Positions 36,201 to 44,711 of a stretch of 64,000 bases of DNA are shown here, in pieces. The stretch is from Bog-473 sp963850095 (GTDB lineage: Bacteria; Actinomycetota; Acidimicrobiia; Acidimicrobiales; RAAP-2), in the NCBI GenBank assembly GCA_963850095.1, contig CAWKJX010000016.1, forward strand, positions 25,467-89,466, written 5' to 3'. The notes beneath the pieces were generated by a model. It had not been told where the DNA came from, did not search any database, and saw nothing but the letters and a program-made list of their open reading frames with translations. How positions within the stretch are numbered: the first letter of the stretch is position 1; each line of letters begins with the position of its first letter. Position numbers and translations under genes: made by a program.

Positions 36201-37691
36201 GACATGACCGTGACGAACAAGACGGCGCCGTCCCTGCGCCACGCGGAGCAGCTCTTCATCGGCGGGTCCTGGGTGGACCCGTCCTCCCGGGACACCATTG
36301 ACGTGATCGATTCGACCAACGAGAGCGTCTTCCTGTCCGTGGCCGAAGCCAAGGACGAGGACGTGGCGCGTGCGGTCGAGGCGGCCCGCCTCGCCTTTGA
36401 CCAAGGACCGTGGGCCCGGATGTCCCACCTCGAGCGTGCCGGCTATCTGCGCGCCCTGGCGGACGGGCTGCGCGAGCGGGCCGCCGACCTCGGACAACTG
36501 TGGCCGCGCGAGTCCGGAGTTCTGCACTCGGTGGCCCAGTATGCGGCAGTGGGCGGCGCGGCGACCTTCGAGTACTACGCCGGGCTGGCCGACACCTACC
36601 CGTTCGAGGAGCAGGTCACCCCGTCGGCGGGCGAGTTCGGGCTCTTGGTCCGCGAACCCGTGGGCGTCGTCGGCGCCATCATCCCTTGGAACGCTCCGCT
36701 GGGTCTCATCAGTTACAAATTGGCACCGGCGTTGATCGCGGGCTGCACCGTGATATTGAAGTCCTCGCCCGAGGCACCGGCCGAGGGGTACATCCTGGCC
36801 GAAATTGCCGAAACGGTCGGGTTGCCGCCCGGGGTCGTCAACGTGCTGACCGCCGACCGCGAGGTCTCCGAGTTGCTCGTGCGGGACCCGCGGGTGGACA
36901 AGATCACCTTCACCGGATCGACCGCCGCCGGCCGACGGATCGCCTCCATCTGTGGCGAACGGATCGCCCGGTGCACGCTCGAGCTGGGTGGCAAGTCTGC
37001 GGCGGTCGTCCTCGACGACATGGACATCGCCACGGCGGCGGGCACCCTGGCTCGGGCGGAGTGCATGCTCACGGGCCAGGTCTGCTCGTCCCTGACGCGG
37101 ATCGTCGTGACCGAGCGCCGGCACGACGAAATGGTCGAGGCGTTGGCCGATGCCTTCTCCCGCGTGCAGGTGGGCGACCCGTTCGAAGCGGGTACCCAGA
37201 TGGGTCCGCTCGTGGCCGAGAGGCAACGTGACCGGGTCGAGGGATACATCAGCAAGGGTAAGGCAGATGGGGCCACCCTGGTGACCGGCGGCCGCCGCCC
37301 GGGGCACCTCGAGAAGGGTTACTACATTGAGCCGACGGTCTTTGGCAACGTCGACAACTCATCGACGATTGCGCAGGAGGAGATATTCGGTCCCGTCCTG
37401 AGTGTCATCCCGGCCCGGGACGAGGAGCAGGCCGTCGAAATCGCGAATGCGACGATCTACGGCCTCAACGCGTCCGTGTTCACCAACGACCTCGACCGTG
37501 CCCGCCAGGTCGCAGGTCAGCTGCGATCGGGCACGGTCGGACACAACGCGTTCCGCACCGATTTCGGCGTCGCGTTCGGCGGGTTCAAACAGTCGGGCAT
37601 AGGGCGCGAGGGGGGCACCGAGGGACTGCTTCCCTTCCTCGAGACCAAGACCGTCGTTCTGGAGGGACGGCCTACGGGCTACGAGGCGTAG
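36201..37691 (+). CDS. NAD(P)-dependent aldehyde dehydrogenase
   Basis: A 496-residue ALDH superfamily enzyme. VVGAIIPWNAPLGLI is the cofactor-binding opening, KITFTGSTAAGR the Rossmann turn, LELGGKSA carries general base E261, and GQVCSSLTRI carries nucleophile C295. QEEIFGPVLSVIP follows, with the terminal FGGFKQSGIGREGG. It oxidises an aldehyde to the acid in the cytosol; the exact substrate is not evident. ATG 36201 gives the standard short leader. It follows the CoA-transferase on the same strand, suggesting an aldehyde, acid and acyl-CoA route. Confidence 0.94.
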   Translation, partial: DMTVTNKTAPSLRHAEQLFIGGSWVDPSSRDTIDVIDSTNESVFLSVAEAKDEDVARAVEAARLAFDQGPWARMSHLERAGYLRALADGLRERAADLGQLWPRESGVLHSVAQYAAVGGAATFEYYAGLADTYPFEEQVTPSAGEFGLLVREPVGVVGAIIPWNAPLGLISYKLAPALIAGCTVILKSSPEAPAEGYILAEIAETVGLPPGVVNVLTADREVSELLVRDPRVDKITFTGSTAAGRRIASICGERIARCTLELGGKSAAVVLDDMDIATAAGTLARAECMLTGQVCSSLTRIVVTERRHDEMVEALADAFSRVQVGDPFEAGTQMGPLVAERQRDRVEGYISKGKADGATLVTGGRRPGHLEKGYYIEPTVFGNVDNSSTIAQEEIFGPVLSVIPARDEEQAVEIANATIYGLNASVFTNDLDRARQVAGQLRSGTVGHNAFRTDFGVAFGGFKQSGIGREGGTEGLLPFLETKTVVLEGRPTGYEA

Positions 37692-37992
37692 CGTTCGGCA
37701 CGGTGGGGCCGGAACCGGCGGAACCCCCCGACCCTGAACGAGATGAATGAACGGGCAGTCCTCGAGTTCGCCTGGGCCGTGGGCGTCTGGATTCGACGCT
37801 CGAGTATCCGTCGGCGCGGCCCAGCAGTCAGACGCCTCGTCCCACCTGGGGCACCGGGTCACGGAGCTTGTCAGCCGGTCGGTGGGAGTGCGTTCCGCGG
37901 TGTCGTCTGATCGACGCCGAAATGGCATGGACACGTAGGGCCCATGCGCTGAGACCAGAGTTCCAAAGACGACGAGCGCCCGTCGACCGGGG
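37692..37992. other. Gap with no supported gene
   Basis: The 301 bp between the ALDH stop and the convergent Fur-family stop hold only short frames with Ser/Arg-rich, unconserved-looking translations. I see no RNA gene and no strong hairpin. Confidence 0.4.
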
Positions 37993-38463
37993 CTAGCGCT
38001 CTGCGCAGAGAGCGCACTTCCCGATGATGTCCAGGGCGTGCGAAGTCGGGTGAAAGCCTTGTTGGGCTGCGAGCTCTTCGACGACGCGGTCGACCGTTCG
38101 CTCGAAGGCCGGCGTGGGAGTCACGTCGATCACCCGTCCACAGCTGCTACAGAGCAAATGGTGGTGGTGCTCGGTGAGGTCTTCGGCGAGCTCGAACCGG
38201 GCGAACTCGTCGCTGGCCGCGATGCGCCTGACCACCCCCGCACTCTGGAGGTCGACGAGGTGGCGATAGGCCGAGCTCCTCGGCACCTCAGGCAGCTCGG
38301 CGGCGATGTCCGAAATGCTGACCGGGTGGCCGTGCGAGGCCAGGAATTCGACGATGGCGCGCCGGCCCGGCGTATAGCGCTGGTCGATGCGCTTCAGGCA
38401 GATTTCGACCAGGTCGTGCAGGTCGTCGTCCTTCAGATGCGCGTGGGATGCTTCGACGCCCAT
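37993..38463 (-). CDS. Fur-family metalloregulator (Zur/Fur-like)
   Basis: A 156-residue Fur-superfamily repressor. The winged helix (about 25-90) includes YTPGRRAIVEFLASHGHPVS and VPRSSAYRHLVDLQSAGVV. The dimer domain has the His cluster EHHHHLLCSSCGRVIDV and a second Cys pair in CALCAER, so the structural Cys4 zinc site is present. It is divergent from a metal ABC importer, with three palindromes in the shared intergenic region, so it almost certainly represses that operon when metal is sufficient. Whether the metal is zinc or manganese is not settled by sequence. Confidence 0.92.
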   Translation of the reverse strand: MGVEASHAHLKDDDLHDLVEICLKRIDQRYTPGRRAIVEFLASHGHPVSISDIAAELPEVPRSSAYRHLVDLQSAGVVRRIAASDEFARFELAEDLTEHHHHLLCSSCGRVIDVTPTPAFERTVDRVVEELAAQQGFHPTSHALDIIGKCALCAER

Positions 38464-38523
38464 CGAACCGCCCTCCTTTGAGCGTCGGTAGACCCAGAGC
38501 CCGGGAACGCCGCCCCCAGCCTA

Positions 38524-38579
38524 GTGAGTCTCACCCAGAATGAGACTCAATCCCACTTGTAATGGGACTCAGTCTCATT
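38524..38579. promoter_or_regulatory. Array of Fur-type operators between regulator and importer
   Basis: Three related sites occur. At 38561-38579, AATGGGACT-C-AGTCTCATT is a 9-1-9 inverted repeat with one mismatch. At 38539-38557, AATGAGACT-C-AATCCCACT is a 9-1-9 repeat matching at 6 of 9. At 38524-38534, GTGAGTCTCAC is a perfect 5-1-5 core. Centres lie at 38529, 38548 and 38570, about two helical turns apart. The rightmost ends 14 bp before the importer GTG. The 19-bp 9-1-9 geometry is that of Fur/Zur boxes. Confidence 0.8.
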
Positions 38580-38593
38580 CTAGTGTCTACGCC

Positions 38594-39559
38594 GTGACGG
38601 CCTGTCCTGCCGCAACGTCGGTTCGCTTGCCTCGCCACCCGGCCGCGGCCGGCCTGGTCTCCGCCCTGCTCGGCATCGGTCTGGTGCTGGCCGGCGGAGC
38701 CACCGGGGCCGCGGCCAGCGCTCCCAAATCCGGTGTCGTCGACGCGGTCGGCGCAGAGAACGAGTACGCCGACGTGCTCAGCCAAATCGGGGGCCAGTAC
38801 GTCAAGGTGTCGTCCATCCTCGACAACCCCAACACCGACCCGCACACATTCGAGGCCAGCACCAGCGTGGCCGAGGAAGTGAGCCAGGCCGAACTGATTG
38901 TGCAGAACGGCGTCGGCTACGACACGTTCATGAACGACATCGAATCGGCCGCACCGAATTCGAACCGCAAGGTCATTGTGGCCCAGCACGTCCTCGGACT
39001 CCCGGACAGCACCCCGAACCCCCACTTGTGGTACAGCCCCAAGACTATGCCGGCGGTGGCCAAGGTCATGGCAGCGGATCTCTCGGCGCTCGATCCGAGC
39101 CACAAGGCGTACTTCGAGGCGAGGCTCGGGTCCTTCGACACGTCGCTGAAGCCCTGGCTCAACGCCATCGCGGCCTTCAAGGCCCAGTACCCCCACACCC
39201 CGGTGGCCACGACCGAACCGGTGGCCGACTACCTCCTGAGCGCCATGGGCATGAAGAACCTGACGCCATTCGTCTTCCAGGCCGACATCATGAACGGGGT
39301 CGATCCCGCGCCCCAAGACGTCACGCTCGAGGACGGCTTCTTCACCAAGCACGAGGTGAAGCTCTTCTGTTACAACCAGCAGGTGGTCGATTCCCTCACG
39401 GCCTCCATCAGGCAAACGGCGAAATCGGCGCGGGTTCCGGTCGTCGGGGTCTACGAGACGATGCCCACCCCGGGGTACGACTACCAGTCCTGGATGCTGG
39501 CCGAGGTGGCGGCCATTAAGGCCGCCGTGGTGCACGGGACCTCGACGGAGCACCTGTGA
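38594..39559 (+). CDS. Metal ABC transporter substrate-binding lipoprotein/secreted protein (ZnuA-like)
   Basis: A 321-residue cluster A-I metal-binding protein. A signal peptide (AAAGLVSALLGIGLVLAGGA) precedes the mature sequence VVDAVGAENEYADVLSQIGG. Ligand positions are His in NTDPHTFEAS, His in NPHLWYSP and Glu in VATTEPVADYLL. The usual final Asp lies in a VYETM context. The His-His-Glu set is closer to manganese- or mixed-metal-binding relatives than to His3 zinc binders. No lipobox Cys is evident. GTG 38594 is 14 bp after the last operator. The next gene overlaps the stop (GTGA). Confidence 0.9.
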   Translation: MTACPAATSVRLPRHPAAAGLVSALLGIGLVLAGGATGAAASAPKSGVVDAVGAENEYADVLSQIGGQYVKVSSILDNPNTDPHTFEASTSVAEEVSQAELIVQNGVGYDTFMNDIESAAPNSNRKVIVAQHVLGLPDSTPNPHLWYSPKTMPAVAKVMAADLSALDPSHKAYFEARLGSFDTSLKPWLNAIAAFKAQYPHTPVATTEPVADYLLSAMGMKNLTPFVFQADIMNGVDPAPQDVTLEDGFFTKHEVKLFCYNQQVVDSLTASIRQTAKSARVPVVGVYETMPTPGYDYQSWMLAEVAAIKAAVVHGTSTEHL

Positions 39560-40371
39560 CGGACACCCCCGTCCTCGAGGTCGACGACATCGGTGTGTCC
39601 TTCTCGGGGCGGACGGTGCTCGACGGCGTGTCCTTCGAAATCCGGAGAGGCGAGTTCACCGGGCTCATCGGCTCCAACGGGGTCGGCAAGACGACGCTCC
39701 TGCGCGTGATCCTCGGGCTGCAGCGTCCCGACAGGGGCCAGGTGCGCGTCCTCGGGGAGTCGTCGTCCACGGGTGGGTCGTCACTCGGGTACGTGCCCCA
39801 GAAAGTGCTTCTCGACCCGGATGTCCCGATCCGGGCGCGCGACCTGGTCGCGCTCGGCCTCGACGCGCAGCGCTACGGCTTCGGGCGGCGCACCAGGGCG
39901 CAACGCGAGCTGGTCGACCAGATGCTCAATGACGTCGACGCCGAGGGCTTTGCCGACGCCCGCGTCGGGACACTCTCCGGCGGAGAGCAGCAGCGGATCT
40001 TGATCGCCCATGCCTTGATCAGCGGTCCGGAGCTCCTCCTGCTCGACGAGCCCTTGGCCAACCTCGACCCCAGGAGCGTCCAGGAGATCGTGGCGCTGCT
40101 GCACCGGGTGGCCAGCGACAACGAGGTGGCCGTGCTGCTGTCCGCGCACGAGATGAACGCCCTGTTGCCCGTCATGGACCGGATCGTCTACCTCACCCAG
40201 GGTCGGGCGGCGAGCGGCACGACCGAAGAGGTCGTCCGTCCCGAGGTGCTCTCCAAGCTCTACGGGCATCACGTCGACGTCCTGAAACTGCACGGCCGGG
40301 TCCTCGTGGTGGCGGAACCCGGGGCCGAGGCCCACGACGTCCCGGATCACCCCCCGCTGACCGTCACCTGA
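39556..40371 (+). CDS. Metal ABC transporter ATPase (ZnuC-like)
   Basis: A 271-residue ABC ATPase. Walker A is GSNGVGKTT, the signature LSGGEQQRILIAHAL, Walker B ELLLLDEPLANLD, and the switch His lies in LLSAHEMN. It powers the import complex with the upstream binding protein and two downstream permeases. GTG 39556 overlaps the binding-protein stop, and the first permease begins 7 bp after its own stop. It is expected to be repressed with the operon by the divergent Fur-family regulator. Confidence 0.95.
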   Translation: MTDTPVLEVDDIGVSFSGRTVLDGVSFEIRRGEFTGLIGSNGVGKTTLLRVILGLQRPDRGQVRVLGESSSTGGSSLGYVPQKVLLDPDVPIRARDLVALGLDAQRYGFGRRTRAQRELVDQMLNDVDAEGFADARVGTLSGGEQQRILIAHALISGPELLLLDEPLANLDPRSVQEIVALLHRVASDNEVAVLLSAHEMNALLPVMDRIVYLTQGRAASGTTEEVVRPEVLSKLYGHHVDVLKLHGRVLVVAEPGAEAHDVPDHPPLTVT

Positions 40372-40377
40372 CGCCGC

Positions 40378-41310
40378 GTGCACCTCCTCTTCGAGCCGGG
40401 ATTCTTCTCGAGCGGCCCGGTCCGCACCGCCGCGGTCATCGGTGCGCTCACGGCCGTCGTCTCGGCGGTCGTCGGTGTGTTCACCGTGGTCAGGAGCCAG
40501 TCCTTCGCCGGCCATGCCTTGACCGACGTCGCCACCACCGGCGGTTCGGGCGCCTTCCTCCTGGGCCTGAGCCCGCTCACGGGGTTCATCGCCGGCGGCG
40601 TCATCGGCGGAGGTGCGATGGAGATGCTCGGCGTCGAGCGGGCGCGCAGCCGGGACGTGGCGACGGGGATCGTCCTCGGAGCAGCCACCGGGCTCTCCGC
40701 GCTGTTCCTCTACCTGGACGCGACCCGGAGTGCCACCACGGGCGCCACCCAGCAGATCCTCTTCGGGTCGATCTTCACGATCGACCCGTCGATCGTGCCC
40801 GCCATCGTCGTCCTCAGCGCGGCCACGGTGCTCGTGCTCGGTGTGATCCACCGACCGCTGTTGCTCAGTTCGGTGAGCGCGGAACTGGCCTCGGCCCGGG
40901 GCATCAGCCTGCGTGTCGTCGGGCTGGTGTTCATGCTCGCCCTGGCCGTCGCCGTCGGCCTGTCGTCGATCGCCATCGGCTCCATCCTCTCGACGGCGCT
41001 GCTCATCGGACCGGCGGCCACCGCTCTGCGCATCACCGCGAACCTGCGCACGGCTGTGGTGGTCGCGTGCCTCTTCGGAGTCCTGACCACGTGGCTCGGC
41101 ATCCTTTTGGCCTACGACAGCGTCTCGTGGGACCCTTCCAGCCAGGGGCTCCCGGTCAGCTTCTTCATCGTGGCGATCGTGTTCCTCCTGTACCTCGCCT
41201 CCGGCCTCCCCTTCGTCCGCCGACTCTCCGGACGTCGCGCCGCGGGTCGGGCACCCCGGGGCGGGGTCCCGTCCGGACACGAGGACACGTCGCGCGGAAC
41301 AGCGGTCTGA
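40378..41310 (+). CDS. Metal ABC transporter permease 1 (ABC-3 family)
   Basis: A 310-residue ABC-3 permease with about 8 helices. RSQSFAGHALTDVATTGGSG is the conserved cytoplasmic loop that contacts the ATPase, and SAELASARGISLRVVGLVF a second family loop. A 40-residue Arg/Gly-rich tail extends the C-terminus. The stop overlaps the ATG of a second permease, so the transmembrane part is probably a heterodimer rather than the usual homodimer. Confidence 0.93.
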   Translation: MHLLFEPGFFSSGPVRTAAVIGALTAVVSAVVGVFTVVRSQSFAGHALTDVATTGGSGAFLLGLSPLTGFIAGGVIGGGAMEMLGVERARSRDVATGIVLGAATGLSALFLYLDATRSATTGATQQILFGSIFTIDPSIVPAIVVLSAATVLVLGVIHRPLLLSSVSAELASARGISLRVVGLVFMLALAVAVGLSSIAIGSILSTALLIGPAATALRITANLRTAVVVACLFGVLTTWLGILLAYDSVSWDPSSQGLPVSFFIVAIVFLLYLASGLPFVRRLSGRRAAGRAPRGGVPSGHEDTSRGTAV

Positions 41311-42134
41311 TGTTCTCGAGCTTCATGGTCAATGCGTGGGAGGTGGGCACCATTGTGGCGATCGTCGCCGGGGTGGTCGGCTTCTTCGTCGTGCTCCGTG
41401 GATCGGCCTTCCCCGCTCACGCCATCCCCAACGGCGCCTTCGCCGGCGCCGCCGGCGCCAACCTCGTCGGCCTCAATCCCCTCCTGGGTCTGGGCGTGTT
41501 CTCGCTGCTGGCCGCGCTCGGTATCGGCTCGCTGAGCCGACGTGGCCGGGCCGACGTGGTCACCGCCCTCGTCCTCGTCATGATGCTGGCTCTCGGCGCC
41601 GCGTTCCTGAGCCAGAGCACGGAGTACGAGCCCCAGATCTTCTCGCTGCTCTTCGGCGAGATCCTCGGCGTGAGCTCGAGCAAGATTGTGCCGGTGGCCG
41701 CGTTGGGCCTGGCCTCCATAGCCGCCATCGCCGTCCTCTACCGACGGCTGCTGCTCAACTCGATCGCCCCGGAAATGGCGACGGCCAGGGGTATTCAGCC
41801 CTACCGGACGGACATGGCCTTCCTCGTGGTCCTGGCCTGCGCCACCACCATGACCGTGCCCGTCGTCGGGGCCCTCTTGATCTTCACGCTGATGATCGGG
41901 CCCCCGGCTGCGGCGCGCTGCTTCACGGACAGGCCGGGCGTGGCCATCGCCGGATCCGTCGTCATCGCACTGCTCACCGTCTGGGGGGCTCTGGCCAGTT
42001 CCTACGAGGTCAATTGGCCGGTCGGCTTCTTCGTGGGTGTCTTCAGCGCAGCGTGGTACGGAATCGGGAGAACGTATGCCTGGTGGCGCCGAACCCGAGG
42101 CGCCGGAGTTCGCCGGTCCTCGGCCGAGAGCTGA
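41310..42134 (+). CDS. Metal ABC transporter permease 2 (ABC-3 family)
   Basis: A 274-residue ABC-3 permease paralogous to the gene before it. LRGSAFPAHAIPNGAFAGAAG is the ATPase-contact loop, APEMATARGIQPYRTDMAFLV the second loop, and LLIFTLMIGPPAAAR the helix pair near the end. ATG 41310 overlaps the TGA of permease 1 by one base. Two unlike permeases with one ATPase and one binding protein make the full importer. The operon seems to end here. Confidence 0.93.
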   Translation: MFSSFMVNAWEVGTIVAIVAGVVGFFVVLRGSAFPAHAIPNGAFAGAAGANLVGLNPLLGLGVFSLLAALGIGSLSRRGRADVVTALVLVMMLALGAAFLSQSTEYEPQIFSLLFGEILGVSSSKIVPVAALGLASIAAIAVLYRRLLLNSIAPEMATARGIQPYRTDMAFLVVLACATTMTVPVVGALLIFTLMIGPPAAARCFTDRPGVAIAGSVVIALLTVWGALASSYEVNWPVGFFVGVFSAAWYGIGRTYAWWRRTRGAGVRRSSAES

Positions 42135-42364
42135 GTCGAGGCGGAGGCCACGAGGGTTCCGGCCAGAGCCGTGCTCTCTTCCGGCGGAATCCCTCCTGGT
42201 GGATATGGGCCAGAACGGAGACAGCGCGCGTGTTCGGTTCGGGAGGTCGCAGTGATGCCCGTCGGTCCGTGCCGTGGCGATTTTCGAGCCGGGAACAGCC
42301 ATGTGATCGCCCGCCCGTTGTCGAATGGGAGACTTCGCCGAAGCAAGCTCAAGGAGGACTCAGA

Positions 42365-42537
42365 ATGGCTGATTCAGTGACGTCTTTGACGAGGCACGGA
42401 TCGCAGTAGCCAACCGAGTAATCGAGCTCGCCCCGAAAGCAAACGCAACGACGCTCGTAAGCCTGGCTGAGGCCTTCGCCTGGGTGGCGAGTCCCGAGCA
42501 GCATCACGGCACCGGACGACCGGGGGCTGCGGGCTGA
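42365..42537 (+). pseudogene. Small conserved-looking protein with a one-base frameshift
   Basis: ATG 42365 has an excellent ribosome site (AAGGAGGA at 42351-42358) but stops after 14 codons. One base on, the frame gives FDEARIAVANRVIELAPKA, then NATTLVSLAEAFAWVASPE, ending at 42537. One extra T in the TTT at 42384-42386 would join them as VTSFDEARIAVANR, giving a soluble, helical protein of about 57 residues. The preceding 230 bp (42135-42364) hold nothing I can support. Function unknown. Confidence 0.5.
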
Positions 42538-42660
42538 CCGGTACCCGCGCGGAGATGTGCCTGCGAATGGTGGGCGATGTTCCGGACGTCGCAGGTCGGC
42601 ACGGTGGGGTGGACGACCCTCTCGGGCGGGTCATGGATCCGCAACCAACTCATGTGATCC

Positions 42661-43542
42661 TCATGGCCAGCGCCCCGCTGGGTCGATCCGGTTCGTCGAG
42701 CCGCCGTAGTGCAGCTCGACCAGGTTGCTGGCCGGGTCGTAGCGGGCGTTGGCGTTGGGCATCGGGCGGTTGTTCCCGAAGGGGAACACGGGGTACTCGA
42801 TCGCTCCGCGGCGGCACGGTCGCCCGTCGCCGTACGCCATGAGATCGACGTCCCAGGGGGGTATGTCGCCCCAGCGCCGGGCCCCGCTGTAGACCTCCAT
42901 GAAGGCCGTGGAATCCCCCTCGACCATGGCCGGCATGGAGGCGTGTCGCCGGGGAAACGCCAGGCCCCCGACCCATGTCCGATTGCCAACCGGTTCGGGG
43001 CGGCCGGGGCCGATGCCGAGAGGCGCGGTCGGCTCGATGTAGACGTCGAACCAGTCGGCGGGAACGTTCAGCTGGGCCGCGGACTCGGAACGGTCGAGCG
43101 TGACGCGGTAGTCCCCGACGACCCAGGCAAAGGGCAGACGGACCCCGACGAAGCGACCCTCGTGGGTCCCGAGTTCCCGGAAGCCCCCGGGGGCCAACCG
43201 GGTGGCGCCGGAGTCGAAGGTCCACCAGGTCGAGAAGATGAGCCCCTTTCCGGCCCCTCGGGCGTTCCCCGGGTCCCAGATGTCGGTCTGCAGGCCGAGA
43301 TAGAACGGCGCACCCTCGATGCTCCCCTGGGCCAGGGCAAGGTAGATCCCGACCGAGCTCGTCGGGTCAGCCATCACCCTCAGGTCCCACTCCATGGTGG
43401 CCACGGGGTCCCCGAGTTCCCAGCGTACGTAGATCCCCGCCACCGGCAAGCGGATCTCCCGGTCGAGCTCGCCAGTGCGTCCCGGTTCGACAGGGGAGGC
43501 ACCCAGCACTGGTCCGAGCAGGCGTCGCAGTCCGCGTTTCAT
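42661..43542 (-). CDS. Hypothetical protein, DUF3472-like beta-rich domain
   Basis: A 293-residue protein. It has a beta-rich segment (AGIYVRWELGDPVATMEWDLRV), then SVGIYLALAQGSIEGAPFYLGLQTD and GKGLIFSTWW. The pattern of a bacterial protein whose surface records lipid- or sugar-like ligands (DUF3472 type) fits, but only by recalled similarity. No confident signal peptide is seen; the N-terminus (MKRGLRRLLGPVLG) is basic and mildly hydrophobic. The start is set at ATG 43542. It is leftward and separate from its neighbours. Confidence 0.6.
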   Translation of the reverse strand: MKRGLRRLLGPVLGASPVEPGRTGELDREIRLPVAGIYVRWELGDPVATMEWDLRVMADPTSSVGIYLALAQGSIEGAPFYLGLQTDIWDPGNARGAGKGLIFSTWWTFDSGATRLAPGGFRELGTHEGRFVGVRLPFAWVVGDYRVTLDRSESAAQLNVPADWFDVYIEPTAPLGIGPGRPEPVGNRTWVGGLAFPRRHASMPAMVEGDSTAFMEVYSGARRWGDIPPWDVDLMAYGDGRPCRRGAIEYPVFPFGNNRPMPNANARYDPASNLVELHYGGSTNRIDPAGRWP

Positions 43543-43763
43543 TGGCACTGAACCCATTCTCTGCCGGGCGCCGTGCTCCACTTCATGTTGCTCCGTGTGC
43601 CCGGTTGCCAGCTGCCGATTCCGTCGCATTTTGCGGCTCTGGGCCTCCAGCCTCATACCGAGAAGAACACCTCGAACGGGAGGTGCACCGATACCGCCCG
43701 GGAACACGACCCGAAACGGGATTCGTCGGGCGCGGCGTCAGCCATGCTGCCGCCGCACTGATC

Positions 43764-44537
43764 TCAGCCCGCAATGTCATCGATGGACCCCCGAGGTCCG
43801 CGCCGGATATACCACTCGAAGCCGTAGACGTCGGCGAAGTGGTCGAGTCCGAGCTGCAATACCGAGGTCGTTTCGGGGATCTGACTCGAGTGCGCGGCCA
43901 TTGCGGCTCGCTTGACCTCGAGCACGGAGCGCACGTCGACGAGCGTGGTCACCATCACACTCGCGACACCCAGGTGCGATTTCGCGAGCCCGAGATCCGT
44001 CGCGAGGATCGATTCCTCGACAAGATGAGTCTCCACGAAGTGGAGGTACTCCCGATCGACAGTGGCCTCATAGATAGTGCCGATACCCGCCTGGGCTGCG
44101 GCAACGATGCCTGCCCGGTGCACTGCGATGTGGTCCGGGTGCCCGTAGATACCGAACTCGTCGTAGACGACGATGGCGTCGGCCTCCTCATCGACCAGGA
44201 CTGCAGCCGCGCCCGCTGCCACCTGTGGCACGTCGGCGGACCAGAGAGACCCCGGTGCATCGTTGGCAGGATCGCCGGGCATGCCCGAGTCCACGAAGTC
44301 GAGGAACCGGACCCGGGCGGCACCAAGTAGCGCCGCCGCGCGTTCGGTCTCGGCGCGGCGCAGTGCAGCAAGACCCTCACGACCTGCCGCGTACTTGGGC
44401 AGGGTGCCGTGCTCGCCGCCCGTGGCGACGAGGATGACGATGCGGTGTCCGGCGGCCGCGAGCCTGGCGATCGTGCCTCCGGTGAAGATCGCCTCGTCGT
44501 CCGGATGAGCATGAAAGAAGACCGTCGTCTGCGGCAC
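43764..44537 (-). CDS. PIG-L/LmbE family deacetylase (MshB-like)
   Basis: A 257-residue zinc-dependent N-acetyl-sugar deacetylase fold. The signature HAHPDDEAIFTGGTIA sits at the N-terminus (zinc ligands His, Asp, Asp), and the third ligand is in GIYGHPDHIAVHRAG. Relatives include MshB and Mca of mycothiol metabolism and GlcNAc-PI deacetylases. The substrate is not certain; mycothiol-type thiols are common in actinomycetes. GTG 44537 starts VPQTTVFFHAHPDD; GTG 44555 is also possible. Confidence 0.9.
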   Translation of the reverse strand: MPQTTVFFHAHPDDEAIFTGGTIARLAAAGHRIVILVATGGEHGTLPKYAAGREGLAALRRAETERAAALLGAARVRFLDFVDSGMPGDPANDAPGSLWSADVPQVAAGAAAVLVDEEADAIVVYDEFGIYGHPDHIAVHRAGIVAAAQAGIGTIYEATVDREYLHFVETHLVEESILATDLGLAKSHLGVASVMVTTLVDVRSVLEVKRAAMAAHSSQIPETTSVLQLGLDHFADVYGFEWYIRRGPRGSIDDIAG

Positions 44538-44633
44538 CCGGCAAGTGTGCCGCACCGAGCCACGTGGGTCGGCCCATGCAGGGAGCGGTCACCTCTGGCG
44601 AGGTCACGGTCTTCGGCCAGGTCATGACGCGGA

Positions 44634-44711
44634 TGGTGGTCGCGTGCGAGCGAGGGTACGCCAGCGCCGGCGCGGCGGATCGGAGGAGTGCTCAGGAGGA
44701 GCAGCCCAGGG
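44634..44711. repeat. Imperfect direct repeat, copy 1 (tail of secreted hydrolase)
   Basis: This segment spans the last codons of the leftward secreted hydrolase and the DNA just beyond its stop. It aligns with 47124-47207, sharing TGGTGGTCGCG, GCCGGCGCGGCGGA and CTCAGGAGGAGCAGCCCAGG. The last block encodes the hydrolase C-terminus NPLGCSS and stop on the reverse strand. Confidence 0.75.
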
